DNA of 64,000 bases from Acidobacteriota bacterium (lineage in GTDB: Bacteria; Acidobacteriota; Terriglobia; Acidiferrales; UBA7541): the NCBI GenBank assembly GCA_013289955.1, contig JABCYZ010000001.1, positions 310,001-374,000 of the forward strand. Reading direction: 5' to 3'. Below are positions 49,202 to 59,311 of this stretch, one piece after another. Position 1 is the first letter of the stretch, and every line of letters starts with the position of its first letter. The position numbers and the translations under genes were made by a program. Under the pieces are notes generated by a model that was not told the DNA's origin, did no database searches, and saw only the letters and a list, made by a program, of their open reading frames with translations.

Positions 49202-49649
49202 ATTAATACTTTTGCTTACAGAAATAAGCACTGCTTATGCAGAAATCCCGTTCCGAACGTGCCAGCGGAAGGGGTTTTTCGAGTTTTTCGAGGCACACTT
49301 TCCGCGCAGGAAGCATCTAAAAAACCAAAGTTTGGGTCTGCGTATTGCGCGCATGACCTCTTGGGGCCAGAGCGCAAATGGCTGCCAAGGAGAGAGCCTC
49401 CGGACGCTTGTTTTCGTCCCAGGGTTTAGGCTGTTCACAATTGCACAGGTGGCCGTCCCCAGCACCGCTATAGTTATAATCGGATTCAGTGCAACCGTGG
49501 CGGCCATGTCCCTTGGGGAGTAACAGCACACGGCAGCCTAGCCGGTCCTTACAGTTTGACCGGCTGGAAGTTTCTCTCGCCATTGGAATGCCCTCAGTTG
49601 TTGACCCTTCCGATCTGCGCAGGAAATCTGGCTTTTGGGCGGAGGATGC
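49202..49649. other. Divergent intergenic region between ilv and the flavoprotein gene
   Basis: No convincing gene. On the + strand, a 24-codon GTG-started frame (stop 49521-49523) encodes a hydrophobic Ile/Val stretch (AIVIIGF). A perfect 8-bp hairpin follows (AGCCGGTC 49540-49547 with GACCGGCT 49558-49565), 17 bases after its stop and about 85 bases before the next ATG. TATAAT occurs at 49475-49480 without a good -35 match. It could be a second leader, but evidence is thin. Confidence 0.35.
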
Positions 49650-50756
49650 ATGGCGTATGACACGGATGTGTTCGTTGTTGGCGGAGGTCCCGCCGGGCTG
49701 GCCGCCGCGATCGCGGCGCGGGCGCATGGTTTAGGCGTGATCGTTGCGGACGGCGCGAAGCCTCCTATCACAAAAGCATGCGGAGAAGGGTTGTTACCTG
49801 AGGGACTAAAGGCCCTCGGTGAACTCGGAGTCGAGCTGCGCGGAACGGATGGGTGCGCCTTCCGGGGCATTCGGTTTGAGGATGAGCGTGCCTCGGTGAG
49901 TGCGAGTTTCCCTGGCGGGATGGGACTTGGAATACGGCGTGAGATTTTGCACCAAAGAATGATTGAGCGCTCCGAGGATTTGCGCGTTGGTTTGCTTTGG
50001 AATACTCCGGTGACGGGGCTTTGGAAGGAAGGAGTCGTGGCCGCCGGGAATAAAATACGGGCCCGGTGGGTCATCGGTGCTGATGGGGGCCGCTCGAGGG
50101 TGCGGTGGTGGAGCGGCCTTGAGAGCCCGGCGCCGCGGAGAAGGAGATTCGCGTTTCGAGTGCATTACCGGCTGGCGCCGTGGAGCGAATTTACGGAGGT
50201 TCATTGGGGCAAAGAAGCGCAGGCATACGTAACGGGAATCGCGGAACAGGAAGTTTGTATCGTGTTGATTTCAAATCGGCGCGATACACGCTTTCACGAA
50301 ACGCTTGCGGGATTTCCGAAATTGGCGCACCGGCTCAAAGGTGCTGTGCAGTCGAGCGCCGAACGCGGGGCGGTGACGGGCATGTTCGAGCAGAAAGAGG
50401 TTTATAGAGGAAGCGTTGCGCTGGTCGGAGATGCATCAGGCAGCGTGGATGCGATTACCGGCGAGGGACTATCGCTCAGTTTCCGGCAAGCAGCAGCGCT
50501 TGCCGATGCCCTTGCTGAGGGCGATCTGAGGCGTTATCACACCGCGCACCGACGTTTATTCCGGCGGCCGCGGATCGTAGGGAACCTCTTACTTTTGCTC
50601 GACCGGCGGAGTAGTCTGCGTGAACGCACCATGCGGGCGCTCGAAGCTACGCCGCAACTCTTTGAACGCGTTCTCGCCTACCACGTGGGAGAGACGCGGC
50701 CGCTCGAGCTGACGGCGGCCAGCGCGGCCTTCGGCTGGCGCTTTCTGACGGCGTGA
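49650..50756 (+). CDS. FAD-dependent oxidoreductase, geranylgeranyl-reductase-like
   Basis: A 368-residue flavoprotein. The FAD-binding loop DVFVVGGGPAGLAAAIAARAHG is followed by KACGEGLLPEGLKALGELG. The C-terminal GDASGSVDAITGEGLSLSFRQAAALADAL is the signature of geranylgeranyl reductase-type enzymes. These reduce prenyl double bonds or act as monooxygenases. ATG 49650 is fixed by GGAGG six bases upstream. The next gene, a YceI protein, follows directly, so a shared isoprenoid-linked role is possible. Confidence 0.85.
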   Translation: MAYDTDVFVVGGGPAGLAAAIAARAHGLGVIVADGAKPPITKACGEGLLPEGLKALGELGVELRGTDGCAFRGIRFEDERASVSASFPGGMGLGIRREILHQRMIERSEDLRVGLLWNTPVTGLWKEGVVAAGNKIRARWVIGADGGRSRVRWWSGLESPAPRRRRFAFRVHYRLAPWSEFTEVHWGKEAQAYVTGIAEQEVCIVLISNRRDTRFHETLAGFPKLAHRLKGAVQSSAERGAVTGMFEQKEVYRGSVALVGDASGSVDAITGEGLSLSFRQAAALADALAEGDLRRYHTAHRRLFRRPRIVGNLLLLLDRRSSLRERTMRALEATPQLFERVLAYHVGETRPLELTAASAAFGWRFLTA

Positions 50757-50767
50757 GGGGGATGGCG

Positions 50768-51412
50768 ATGAAGGCGCAGCAAGACAGGTTCTGCGGAGAT
50801 CGCCTTCGGCTTGCTTGCATTTGTGCCTTGCTGGCTCTTGCGGCGGTGCGCGGCTGGGCGCAATCCGCGCAGCCATCCGCACGGACCGATCCGGGGGACG
50901 TAACAGTGAGTCTCGATCCCGCCGGGAGCAAATTAGACTGGACGCTTGGCAGCACGCTGCATACCGTGCACGGAACGTTTATCCTGAAGCGTGGCATTTT
51001 GAAGTTTGACCCGGCGAGCGGGAATGCCAGCGGCGAGTTTGTAGCAGATGCTACCAGCGGCCAGAGTGGCAACGATTCGCGAGACAAGAAAATGCACGGC
51101 GAGATTCTTGAGAGTGGGCGCTATGGCGAAGTGATTTTTCGACCCAACCGAATCAATGGAAAAGTCTTGGCGCAAGGCGCGTCCAGTGTGCAGTTGCACG
51201 GAACTTTTCTTCTGCATGGCGCCGAACACGAATTGACGGTACCGGTAGAGGCGGAACTGAGCGGCCACCGATGGAAGGGTTCCGCGAAATTCAGCGTGCC
51301 TTATATTCAGTGGGGATTGAAGAGTCCGAACACATTTTTACTGAAGGCAGATCCCGTGGTGGAGATTGCATTGGAACTCAGCGGCACGCTCGAGGGACCA
51401 ATAGCGCCCTGA
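50768..51412 (+). CDS. YceI-family exported lipid-binding protein
   Basis: A 214-residue protein with a signal peptide (LACICALLALAAVRGWA) and a YceI lipocalin-like barrel. Markers are SKLDWTLGSTLHTVHGTFILKRG, ASGEFVADATSG then KMHGEILESGRYGEVIFRP, and the closing QLHGTFLLHGAEHELTVPVEA. YceI proteins bind polyprenyl or amphiphilic lipids in the periplasm. ATG 50768 has GAGGGGG upstream; GTG 50753, overlapping the previous stop, is an alternative. Co-transcribed with the flavoprotein. Confidence 0.9.
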   Translation: MKAQQDRFCGDRLRLACICALLALAAVRGWAQSAQPSARTDPGDVTVSLDPAGSKLDWTLGSTLHTVHGTFILKRGILKFDPASGNASGEFVADATSGQSGNDSRDKKMHGEILESGRYGEVIFRPNRINGKVLAQGASSVQLHGTFLLHGAEHELTVPVEAELSGHRWKGSAKFSVPYIQWGLKSPNTFLLKADPVVEIALELSGTLEGPIAP

Positions 51413-51418
51413 GGCTCG

Positions 51419-52546
51419 CTATTCTTCGGCCTCCTGGGTGACGATGTGAACGTCGACGGGCGGTGATTCACGCAGGAATCGGTGCACTGCCGATAGGTAG
51501 AGATATTTGCGCCAGTCGTGAATCGGGGCCCGGCCGAAAATCACCTGCGTAATATGCTTCGTGCGGACGAACTCGGCGACGCTATCGGCCACGCTGCGCC
51601 CCTTCAGGCGGATAACTTTGGCGCCCAGACTCTCGGCGAACCGCAAATTCGCTGCCAGGGCGCCTGCATTCGTCTCTTTCGGGCCAATTTCACGCTCCAC
51701 ATGAACGACGTATAGCTCCGCATCCATCCGGCGCGCCATGCGAGCACCGCGAGCAACAAGATACTGGCCGGCGGGATTCCCGGAAATACAAATGGCCATG
51801 CGTTCGCGCACCCCCCAATTTTTGCGGATGTCCTCATCTTCCATGTAGGTTTCGAGGCTGCGGTCAACCTGTTCGGCGACCTGCCGCAAAGCAAGTTCGC
51901 GGAGAGCGATCAAATTGCCGCGGCGGAAAAAATTCTTGAGGGAGCGTTCCACCTTTTCGGTACTGTAAACGTCGCCGCGCTTCATGCGGTTGTGCAGGGC
52001 TTCCGGAGTTAAGTCGACCATAACGGTCTCGGTGGCCGTCAGGGGGACCCAGTCCGGAACGGTTTCGCGGACGGTAATTCCCGTGATCGAGCGCACCACC
52101 GGCGCGATACTCTCGATGTGCTGGATGTTGAGAGTCGAGACGACGTCAATCTTGGCGGCGAGGATGTCCTGAATGTCCTCGTAGCGTTTGCGATGCTTGC
52201 TGCCGGGAATATTGGTGTGTGCCAATTCGTCGACCAGCACTACTTCGGGCTTGCGCGCAAGAATGGCGTCCACATCCATCTCTTCGAAAACTGTGCCCTT
52301 ATATTCGATTTTTCTGCGCGGGACGCTTTCGATTTGCGAGGACAGCTCTTCGATGCCCTTACGGCCGTGAGTTTCGACGACGCCAATGACCACATCTTCG
52401 CCGCGGCTCCGGCGGCGAAGCGACTCGCTCAGCATGCTGTAGGTCTTGCCAACGCCCGGGGCGTATCCCAGGAAAAGCTTAAATATGCCGCGCGCTTTCT
52501 GCGGCGGCGAGGCGACTTCGAGCCATTCCTCGGGTCTCTTGGGCAA
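51419..52546 (-). CDS. kdpD: KdpD sensor half: KdpD N-terminal domain plus USP domain
   Basis: A 375-residue cytoplasmic protein that equals only the N-terminal part of KdpD. Residues 20-230 are the KdpD domain with the Walker-like loop GYAPGVGKTYSM (27-38) and VLVDELAHTNIPGS. From about 245 is a universal-stress-type domain (AICISGNPAGQYLVARGARM). The membrane and kinase part is encoded separately on the opposite strand 49 bases away (52596-54056). TTG 52546 is the only reasonable start. In E. coli the same domains are one protein sensing low potassium. Confidence 0.92.
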   Translation of the reverse strand: MPKRPEEWLEVASPPQKARGIFKLFLGYAPGVGKTYSMLSESLRRRSRGEDVVIGVVETHGRKGIEELSSQIESVPRRKIEYKGTVFEEMDVDAILARKPEVVLVDELAHTNIPGSKHRKRYEDIQDILAAKIDVVSTLNIQHIESIAPVVRSITGITVRETVPDWVPLTATETVMVDLTPEALHNRMKRGDVYSTEKVERSLKNFFRRGNLIALRELALRQVAEQVDRSLETYMEDEDIRKNWGVRERMAICISGNPAGQYLVARGARMARRMDAELYVVHVEREIGPKETNAGALAANLRFAESLGAKVIRLKGRSVADSVAEFVRTKHITQVIFGRAPIHDWRKYLYLSAVHRFLRESPPVDVHIVTQEAEE

Positions 52547-52595
52547 GGCGACAGGTTCTCCGTTTCAAATGGTGTGCATGCGATAGAATAACAGG

Positions 52596-54056
52596 ATGCA
52601 GAGAATGCTCGCCGGGCGCGCATTCGGATTCGCCGTGTCGCTGGCAACCGTCGCCGGGATCACCGTTTTCTATCGCCATGCGCGCGACGTCAATCAGACA
52701 ACCATCGCGCTTACCTTTTTGCTGGCTATTCTAGCAGTTTCGGCCGTGTGGGGGATGGCCGTGTCGGTCTTCATGTCCGTTGTGGCAGTGTTGACGATTA
52801 ATTACTTTTTCCTCCCGCCGGTTGGGACCTTTACGATTGCCGATCCGCAGAATTGGGTGGCGCTGCTCGCGTTTCTGGTGACTTCCATCATGGGGAGCCA
52901 GCTCTCGGCCCGGATTCGCAAGGAGGCCGACGAGGCGCATCAACGCCGCCGTGAAATCGAGCGGCTGTATAGGTTCAGTCAGAAACTCTTGGCGGAAGGG
53001 AATGTCATCCAACTGATGAATGCCATTCCCAACTATATTGTGGAGAGTTTCGAAGGCGGGGCAGCCGAGCTTTTTCTCCCGCAGAAAGACAAATTTTACC
53101 GGTCCGGGTTCGGCGCCGCGCATCTGGATGAGGAGAAAATGAAGTCGGTCTTTCTTCGGGATGAGGCAATTTTCGAATCACAGGAAGGGTTGTACTTTAT
53201 CCCGGTCCGGATGGGCGTTCGTCCCATTGCGAGTTTGGGGATTTCCGGATCGCGGCTTTCGCGCCAGACGCTGGATGCCGTTGGCAGCCTCGTGGCTATC
53301 GCGATTGAGCGGGCGCGCGCCGTCGAAAAGCTCGGAGAGACAGAAGCCGAGCGCCAGGGGGAGCGCCTGAAGTCCGCTCTGCTCGATTCCATCGCACACG
53401 ATTTTCGCACGCCGTTAACGTCCATCAAGGCCGCGACGACGAGCCTTTTGGGTGAGCAAACTCCTGCCCGTGAACAGACGCGAGAGCTGCTGACGATAAT
53501 CAATGAAGAGTGCGACAGGTTGAACCGGCTCGTCGAAGAAGCAGCGGAGATGTCGCGGCTTGAGGCGGGCGAATTTGAACTGAATCTGGCGCCGACACCG
53601 ATCGGCGACATTATCGAGGCCGCGCTGGCCCAGTGCAATACAGCGCTCGGAGGCCGCAGTGTCATTGTGAACTTGAGTCCCAACCTTCCCCGAGTGCGCG
53701 CCGATTTGGACCGCATCAAGGATGCGCTGGTCCATCTAATTGACAATGCCAACATTTATTCGCCGAAGGATGCGCCCATCACCATTTCGGCGGATCTTGT
53801 GGGCGAAACCGTCACAGTCAGCGTGGCGGATCGGGGACCCGGCATCGATGATTTCGAACAGGGCATGATCTTTGACAAATTTTATCGCGGCAAGGATCAG
53901 CGTTACCTCGTGCGTGGGACAGGAATGGGTTTGCCGATCGCGAAAGCCATCATCACGGCGCACAAGGGGACGATCTCGGTGACCAGCCAGCTCGGACACG
54001 GTTCGGTTTTCTCATTTACTTTGCCTGTGGATCGCAATGCGGGGGATACGCGATGA
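52596..54056 (+). CDS. kdpD: KdpD kinase half: DUF4118 membrane domain, GAF, histidine kinase
   Basis: A 486-residue sensor kinase. Residues 5-105 hold the membrane region (DUF4118-type, TIALTFLLAILAVSAVWG, then INYFFLPPVGTFTI). A GAF-like domain runs to about 245. The kinase core has phosphoacceptor His268 in SIAHDFRTPLTSI, HLIDNANIYSP as the N box, and VADRGPGIDDF then GTGMGLPIAKAI as the G boxes. Together with the divergent 51419-52546 gene this makes up one KdpD. The start of kdpE overlaps its stop as ATGA. Confidence 0.92.
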   Translation: MQRMLAGRAFGFAVSLATVAGITVFYRHARDVNQTTIALTFLLAILAVSAVWGMAVSVFMSVVAVLTINYFFLPPVGTFTIADPQNWVALLAFLVTSIMGSQLSARIRKEADEAHQRRREIERLYRFSQKLLAEGNVIQLMNAIPNYIVESFEGGAAELFLPQKDKFYRSGFGAAHLDEEKMKSVFLRDEAIFESQEGLYFIPVRMGVRPIASLGISGSRLSRQTLDAVGSLVAIAIERARAVEKLGETEAERQGERLKSALLDSIAHDFRTPLTSIKAATTSLLGEQTPAREQTRELLTIINEECDRLNRLVEEAAEMSRLEAGEFELNLAPTPIGDIIEAALAQCNTALGGRSVIVNLSPNLPRVRADLDRIKDALVHLIDNANIYSPKDAPITISADLVGETVTVSVADRGPGIDDFEQGMIFDKFYRGKDQRYLVRGTGMGLPIAKAIITAHKGTISVTSQLGHGSVFSFTLPVDRNAGDTR

Positions 54057-54772
54057 ACGCCGCTTCCATTCTTGTGGTGGATGACGAACCGCAAATCCGG
54101 CGCGTCATGCGCACCACTCTATCCAGCCACGGCTACGTCATCCGGGAGGCGACGACGGGCGAAGAGGCGGTTGACGCCGTGCGCAAGGAACGGCCCGACC
54201 TGATTTTGCTCGACGTCAACATGCCAGGGATCGGAGGCATTGAAGCCGCGCGCGAGATTCGGGAAATGTGCGACGCGCCGATCATCATGTTGACGGTACG
54301 TAACGCCGAGCGCGACAAAGTTGTCGCTCTCGATGCCGGGGCCGATGATTACGTGGTGAAACCCTTTGGAATCGAAGAACTGCTCGCGCGAATCCGCGCC
54401 GCTCTCAGGCGGTACGCGCCTGGAGATGCGATTCCTGCGTTTACCGCCAAGGATTTGACGATTGATTTCGAGAACCGGCTCGTGGTGGTGCGCGGGAGAG
54501 AGGTGCATCTGACGCCAAAAGAGTTTGATGTTTTGAAGCACTTGGTGGGCAATATGGGAAAGCCGCTGTCGCATCGCAGGCTTTTGCAGGCCGTGTGGGG
54601 ACCGGAGTACGGGGAAGAAACGGAAAACCTGCGCGTAGTGATCAATCAGCTGCGCAAAAAAATCGAGAGCGATCCAGCGCGGCCGAAATATATTTTGACG
54701 GAACCATGGGTTGGCTACCGGTTTCTGGCACCCAAGGGCGCTCCTGCAAAATCCGCCTCGCGGAAAAGTTGA
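54053..54772 (+). CDS. kdpE: Response regulator KdpE
   Basis: A 239-residue OmpR/PhoB-type regulator. The receiver has the acidic pair near residue 10-12, phosphoacceptor Asp54 in LILLDVNMPG, and Lys103 in DDYVVKPFG. A C-terminal winged helix (VHLTPKEFDVLKHLVGNMGKPLSHRRLLQAVWG) follows. Together with the split KdpD it would drive kdpFABC in low potassium. It overlaps the kinase half by four bases, and convergent kdpC ends four bases away. Confidence 0.95.
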   Translation: MNAASILVVDDEPQIRRVMRTTLSSHGYVIREATTGEEAVDAVRKERPDLILLDVNMPGIGGIEAAREIREMCDAPIIMLTVRNAERDKVVALDAGADDYVVKPFGIEELLARIRAALRRYAPGDAIPAFTAKDLTIDFENRLVVVRGREVHLTPKEFDVLKHLVGNMGKPLSHRRLLQAVWGPEYGEETENLRVVINQLRKKIESDPARPKYILTEPWVGYRFLAPKGAPAKSASRKS

Positions 54773-54775
54773 AAA

Positions 54776-55354
54776 TTATTGTCTGGGATGCGATAGGTCG
54801 AGATCGATATTCAGCTCGACGACGTTGACGCGCGGCTCGCCGAACAAGCCGAATTGTCTTCCCAGCGTATGGTTTCTGACCAAGCCGCGTAGATCTGTCT
54901 CACTCATGTGGCGCTCTCTGGCAACCCGGGGTATCTGAAACTCGGCGGCGGCTGGGGAGATTTCCGGATCGAGGCCTGAGCCTGACGTTGCGACGAGATC
55001 GACGGGGATGGCGGCGCCGGGATTTTCGGCATGCAATTTTTCCACGTCACCTTTCACGCGATCCAGTAGCTGTCGGTTGGTAGGCCCCAGATTGGATGCG
55101 CCGCCGCTCGGCGCGACCGGATCGTACCCGCTCCCTGCGCCGGAAGGGCGCGGATGAAAATACCAAGCGGCTGAAAAAGGCTGGCCGATGAGCCGGGAAC
55201 CCACGACCTGGCCGTGTTGCACAATCATTCCGCCGTTGGCCTGTGCGGGAAAAAAGAGCTGCCCGAGGCCGGTGACCGCGAGGGGATACAGCAGTCCGAA
55301 GAGGACAGTTGTTACTAGCGTCATGAGGATGGCAACTCGCAAATGATGCTTCAT
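54776..55354 (-). CDS. kdpC: Potassium-transporting ATPase C chain
   Basis: A 192-residue single-pass subunit: N-terminal membrane helix ([29 protein letters not shown]), then the periplasmic domain with [25 protein letters not shown], the [16 protein letters not shown] motif, and [16 protein letters not shown]. It stabilises the KdpFABC complex. Overlaps kdpB by four bases. ATG start. Confidence 0.97.
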   Translation of the reverse strand: MKHHLRVAILMTLVTTVLFGLLYPLAVTGLGQLFFPAQANGGMIVQHGQVVGSRLIGQPFSAAWYFHPRPSGAGSGYDPVAPSGGASNLGPTNRQLLDRVKGDVEKLHAENPGAAIPVDLVATSGSGLDPEISPAAAEFQIPRVARERHMSETDLRGLVRNHTLGRQFGLFGEPRVNVVELNIDLDLSHPRQ

Positions 55355-57414
55355 AGGATTCTCCCTCGAGCCAAGTGCAGGTAGGTAATCGCCATGTCTA
55401 TAAGTTTGATCCCCAGAAATGGCGCGACGACGCCGCCAAGGCCGTAGACGAGCAGATTCTGGCGAAGCAGGGCTGCGGCTCCGACAGGACGATATCGAAC
55501 ACCGCGCAGCGCCAGCGGGATAAGCGCGATGATGATCAGCGCGTTGAAGATGACCGCCGAGAGGATTGCAGACTCTGGCGTGCTAAGCCGCATTACGTTC
55601 AGAACTTCGAGCTGCGGAAACGCCGCGGCGAACATTGCCGGAATGATCGCGAAATATTTCGCAACGTCGTTGGCGACGGAAAAGGTGGTGAGCGCGCCGC
55701 GGGTGATGAGCAATTGCTTGCCGATTTCGACGATTTCAATGAGCTTGGTCGGGTTTGAATCGAGGTCGACCATGTTGCCCGCTTCCTTGGCGGCTTGCGT
55801 TCCGGTGTTCATCGCGACGCCGACGTCTGCTTGCGCGAGGGCAGGCGCGTCGTTGGTGCCATCGCCGGTCATGGCCACAAGTTTTCCCTTCGCCTGTTCG
55901 CGCTTGATGAGCGCCATTTTGTCTTCGGGCTTGGCTTCGGCGAGGAAATCATCCACGCCGGCTTGCCGCGCGATGGCGGCGGCGGTCAGTGGATTGTCGC
56001 CGGTGATCATCATCGTGCGGATGCCCATGGCGCGCAGGTGTTCAAAGCGCTCGCGCATCCCGCCTTTCACGATGTCGGTCAGGGCGATGGCGCCGAGCAC
56101 ATGACGATTCTGTGTTACCAGCAGCGGCGTGCCGCCGCCATTCGCAATTTCGCGCACGATTTGTTTGATCTCGGCCGGAACAACCTGCCCTTTTTCCGCA
56201 ACATACTTGTCGATGGCTTCCGGGGCGCCCTTGCGGATTTCCTGGCCGTCCATGTCCACGCCGGACATGCGAGTTTGTGCTGAAAAGGGAATGAACATTG
56301 GATTATGAGGAGCGAGTTCGCGTCCGCGGAGTCCATATTTTTCTTTTGCGAGCACGACGATGGAGCGGCCTTCCGGCGTCTCATCCGCAAAAGAGGCAAG
56401 CTGGGCCGCGCTGGCGAGCTCCACTTCTGTGACGCTGGGGCAAGCGTGAAACGATGTCGCCTGCCGGTTGCCCAGGGTGATGGTGCCGGTTTTGTCGAGC
56501 AACAAAACGTCCACGTCGCCGGAGGCCTCCACGGCCCGCCCTGACATGGCAATTACATTGCGCTGAATCAAGCGGTCCATGCCCGCGATGCCGATGGCCG
56601 ACAAAAGCCCGCCAATGGTCGTGGGAATCAGGCAAACGAGCAGCGATACCAGAACGAAGATAGTTTGCGGCGCGCCGGAATAAACCGCAAAGGGCTGCAG
56701 CGTGACGACGGCCAGCAGAAAAATAATGGTCAGACCCGCCAGAAGAATATTAAGCGCAATTTCATTCGGCGTTTTCTGGCGCGACGCGCCTTCCACGAGG
56801 CTGATCATCCTGTCGAGAAACGTTTCTCCTGGATTTGAAGTAATGCGCACGCGGATCTCATCGGAGAGAACGCGCGTCCCGCCGGTGACGGCCGAACGGT
56901 CTCCGCCAGATTCGCGAATCACCGGCGCCGACTCGCCAGTAATCGCCGATTCGTCGACTGAGGCCACGCCTTCGACAACCTCACCATCGCCGGGAACGAA
57001 TTCTCCGACAGCAACCAGCACGTGATCACCGGAGCGGAGTTTTGAGCTTGGCACAACCTCGGTACAACCGTCCGGGCGCAGGCGCCGTGCTTCGGTTTCT
57101 GCCCTGGCCTTGCGCAGGGTCTCCGCCTGGGCCTTGCCTCGTCCTTCCGCCATGGCTTCCGCGAAATTGGCGAACAGCACGGTGAACCACAGCCACAACG
57201 TAATCTGCAGGCCGAAGCCGAACTCGCCACTGTGGTGGAGGGTATCGCGCACAAGCTGGATCGAAGTAAGAAGCGCGCCTACTTCCACGACGAACATGAC
57301 CGGATTCTTGATCATCGTGCGCGGATTCAGCTTCCGGAAAGAATCCACGATGGCGGTTTTGAGGATCCTGGTGTCCGTCAGTGCTTTTGACTTCACTTGG
57401 GATGCGCGGTCCAT
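55351..57414 (-). CDS. kdpB: Potassium-transporting P-type ATPase B chain
   Basis: A 687-residue P-type ATPase subunit that drives potassium uptake. Motifs are [15 protein letters not shown], the phosphorylation site [14 protein letters not shown], the nucleotide-binding [15 protein letters not shown] region, [14 protein letters not shown], and the [38 protein letters not shown] hinge. Seven membrane helices. Preceded by kdpA by 21 bases. Confidence 0.98.
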   Translation of the reverse strand: MDRASQVKSKALTDTRILKTAIVDSFRKLNPRTMIKNPVMFVVEVGALLTSIQLVRDTLHHSGEFGFGLQITLWLWFTVLFANFAEAMAEGRGKAQAETLRKARAETEARRLRPDGCTEVVPSSKLRSGDHVLVAVGEFVPGDGEVVEGVASVDESAITGESAPVIRESGGDRSAVTGGTRVLSDEIRVRITSNPGETFLDRMISLVEGASRQKTPNEIALNILLAGLTIIFLLAVVTLQPFAVYSGAPQTIFVLVSLLVCLIPTTIGGLLSAIGIAGMDRLIQRNVIAMSGRAVEASGDVDVLLLDKTGTITLGNRQATSFHACPSVTEVELASAAQLASFADETPEGRSIVVLAKEKYGLRGRELAPHNPMFIPFSAQTRMSGVDMDGQEIRKGAPEAIDKYVAEKGQVVPAEIKQIVREIANGGGTPLLVTQNRHVLGAIALTDIVKGGMRERFEHLRAMGIRTMMITGDNPLTAAAIARQAGVDDFLAEAKPEDKMALIKREQAKGKLVAMTGDGTNDAPALAQADVGVAMNTGTQAAKEAGNMVDLDSNPTKLIEIVEIGKQLLITRGALTTFSVANDVAKYFAIIPAMFAAAFPQLEVLNVMRLSTPESAILSAVIFNALIIIALIPLALRGVRYRPVGAAALLRQNLLVYGLGGVVAPFLGIKLIDMAITYLHLARGRIL

Positions 57415-57435
57415 GGTTTCCTTTAAAAAGGATCT

Positions 57436-59208
57436 TCAAAAGGCCTTGCCGGAAAGCATCAGCAGATGCTCCAGGATGGGCCCCAGGCTCAGCGCTGGAA
57501 AAAAAGTCAGCGCGCCCACGATCAAAATGGTGCAGATAAGCAGAATGGTGAAGAGCGGGCCGGTCACCGGAAAAGTGCCCAGGGAGGCTGGCGTCATTTT
57601 TTTGCGCGCGAGATTTCCCGCGATCGCAAGAATCGGAATAACCACAAAAAATCTGCCGAGAAGCATGGCAATCGCGGTGCTCGTGTTGTACCAGAGAGTG
57701 TTTGCGTTCAAACCGCCAAACGCCGAGCCATTATTTCCGACCGAGGAAGTGTAGGCGTAGAGAATTTGCGATAAACCATGAGGGCCTGGATTGGAAATGC
57801 TCGAGGTACCAAACTTTGCTACGACGGCAATCGCGGCAAACACCAGAATAGTCAGGGACGAGATGAGCACCGAAAGCATGGCCATTTTTACGTCGAAAGC
57901 CTCGATTTTCTTGCCCAAATACTCCGGCGTTCTTCCCACCATCAGACCGGCTATGAACACAGCAAGGATGACGAAGACGAGGATTCCGTACAGCCCCGAG
58001 CCAACTCCGCCAAAAATAACTTCGCCAAGCATGATGTTTACAAGCGGGACCATGCCGCCGAGCGGCGTGTAGGAATCATGCATGCTGTTTACTGCGCCGC
58101 AGCTGGCGTCGGTCGTCACGGTCGCAAACAGAGCTGAGTTGGCAATGCCGAAGCGGACTTCTTTGCCTTCCATGTTCCCGCCGGAATGGAGCGCGCTGGC
58201 CCTCTGGTCCACACCGGCAAGTTCGGGATTTCCTCTCGCTTCCGCCCAATATGCCGCTGTCACGCCAACAAGAAATAATGCCGTCATGGCACCCCAGACG
58301 GCCCATCCGTGCCCTTGCGATTTCGTCATGCGGCCGAGTGTGTAGGTCAATCCGGAAGGAATCGCAAAAATCAGGATCATCTCGAAAAAATTCGTGAATG
58401 GCGTTGGGTTTTCGTAGGGATGAGCGCTGTTGGCATAGAAAAACCCGCCGCCATTTGTGCCAAACATTTTGATGACTTCCTGGGATGCCGTTGGGCCGAC
58501 CGCAATCACTTGCCGGGTAACGGTCTGCGAAGCAGCCTTTCCGTCCGGTCCCTGCGTTTCTACGGTCTGCGGCTCGACGAGCTGCGCCGTGGTGTAAGGC
58601 TTCAGGGTCTGGACCACGCCTTCTGAAACCAGAACCAGTGAACCGACCAGGCAAACGGGCAAAAGAACCCATAGAAAGCAACGCGTCAAATCCACCCAAA
58701 AGTTACCGATGGTTTTCGATGCATGCCGCGAAACTCCGCGGATGACCGCGATCGCGAGGGCAATGCCGACGGCCGCTGAAGCAAAGTTGTGGTAAGCCAA
58801 ACCCGCCATCTGCGTGAGATAACTCATCGTTGTTTCCGGCGTATAGGCTTGCCAATTCGTGTTGGTGGTGAAGGATACCGCCGTGTTCCAGGCAAGATCC
58901 GGCGCCACATTCGCGAGTCTCTGCGGATTCCAAGGCATCCACAGCTGCAGTCTCTCGAACAGATAAAGCAAAATCAGCGAAACGGCGCTGAAAATCAGCA
59001 TGGTCGCGCCGTATTCCTGCCACCGCATTTCCTTGTTTTCGTCCACGCCGCACAGGCGATAGATGAGGCGTTCCACAGGACGCAGAACGAAATCAAGGAA
59101 TGTTTTCTGCCGTTCAAAGACGCGTGACAGGAAAATCCCTATGGGTTTTGTAATGAGAAACAACACCAGCAGGTACAGACCGATTTGAAACCAGCCATTC
59201 GCGGTCAT
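57436..59208 (-). CDS. kdpA: Potassium-transporting ATPase A chain
   Basis: A 590-residue channel-like subunit related to KcsA with ten membrane helices. Selectivity-filter-type loops are seen at FTTNTNWQAYTPE, GTNGGGFFYANSAHP, TTDASCGAVNSMHDS and SVGNNGSAFGGLNAN. The opening WFQIGLYLLVLFLITKPIG is typical. It follows kdpF by two bases. Confidence 0.98.
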   Translation of the reverse strand: MTANGWFQIGLYLLVLFLITKPIGIFLSRVFERQKTFLDFVLRPVERLIYRLCGVDENKEMRWQEYGATMLIFSAVSLILLYLFERLQLWMPWNPQRLANVAPDLAWNTAVSFTTNTNWQAYTPETTMSYLTQMAGLAYHNFASAAVGIALAIAVIRGVSRHASKTIGNFWVDLTRCFLWVLLPVCLVGSLVLVSEGVVQTLKPYTTAQLVEPQTVETQGPDGKAASQTVTRQVIAVGPTASQEVIKMFGTNGGGFFYANSAHPYENPTPFTNFFEMILIFAIPSGLTYTLGRMTKSQGHGWAVWGAMTALFLVGVTAAYWAEARGNPELAGVDQRASALHSGGNMEGKEVRFGIANSALFATVTTDASCGAVNSMHDSYTPLGGMVPLVNIMLGEVIFGGVGSGLYGILVFVILAVFIAGLMVGRTPEYLGKKIEAFDVKMAMLSVLISSLTILVFAAIAVVAKFGTSSISNPGPHGLSQILYAYTSSVGNNGSAFGGLNANTLWYNTSTAIAMLLGRFFVVIPILAIAGNLARKKMTPASLGTFPVTGPLFTILLICTILIVGALTFFPALSLGPILEHLLMLSGKAF

Positions 59209-59210
59209 GC

Positions 59211-59297
59211 CTAGAAGTTCTCCGGTTTCAGCAGCGCGTACATCAAATAGCCAAAGAGAAGCAAGCTGATAAGAATCAGGACAGCATTTTCAAGCAT
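59211..59297 (-). CDS. kdpF: Potassium-transporting ATPase F chain
   Basis: A 28-residue single membrane helix (AVLILISLLLFGYLMYALLKPENF), the small stabilising subunit of the Kdp complex. ATG 59297 is set by GGAGG six bases upstream. It lies between the novel microprotein and kdpA. Confidence 0.93.
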   Translation of the reverse strand: MLENAVLILISLLLFGYLMYALLKPENF

Positions 59298-59311
59298 CGG
59301 GAACCTCCGCC

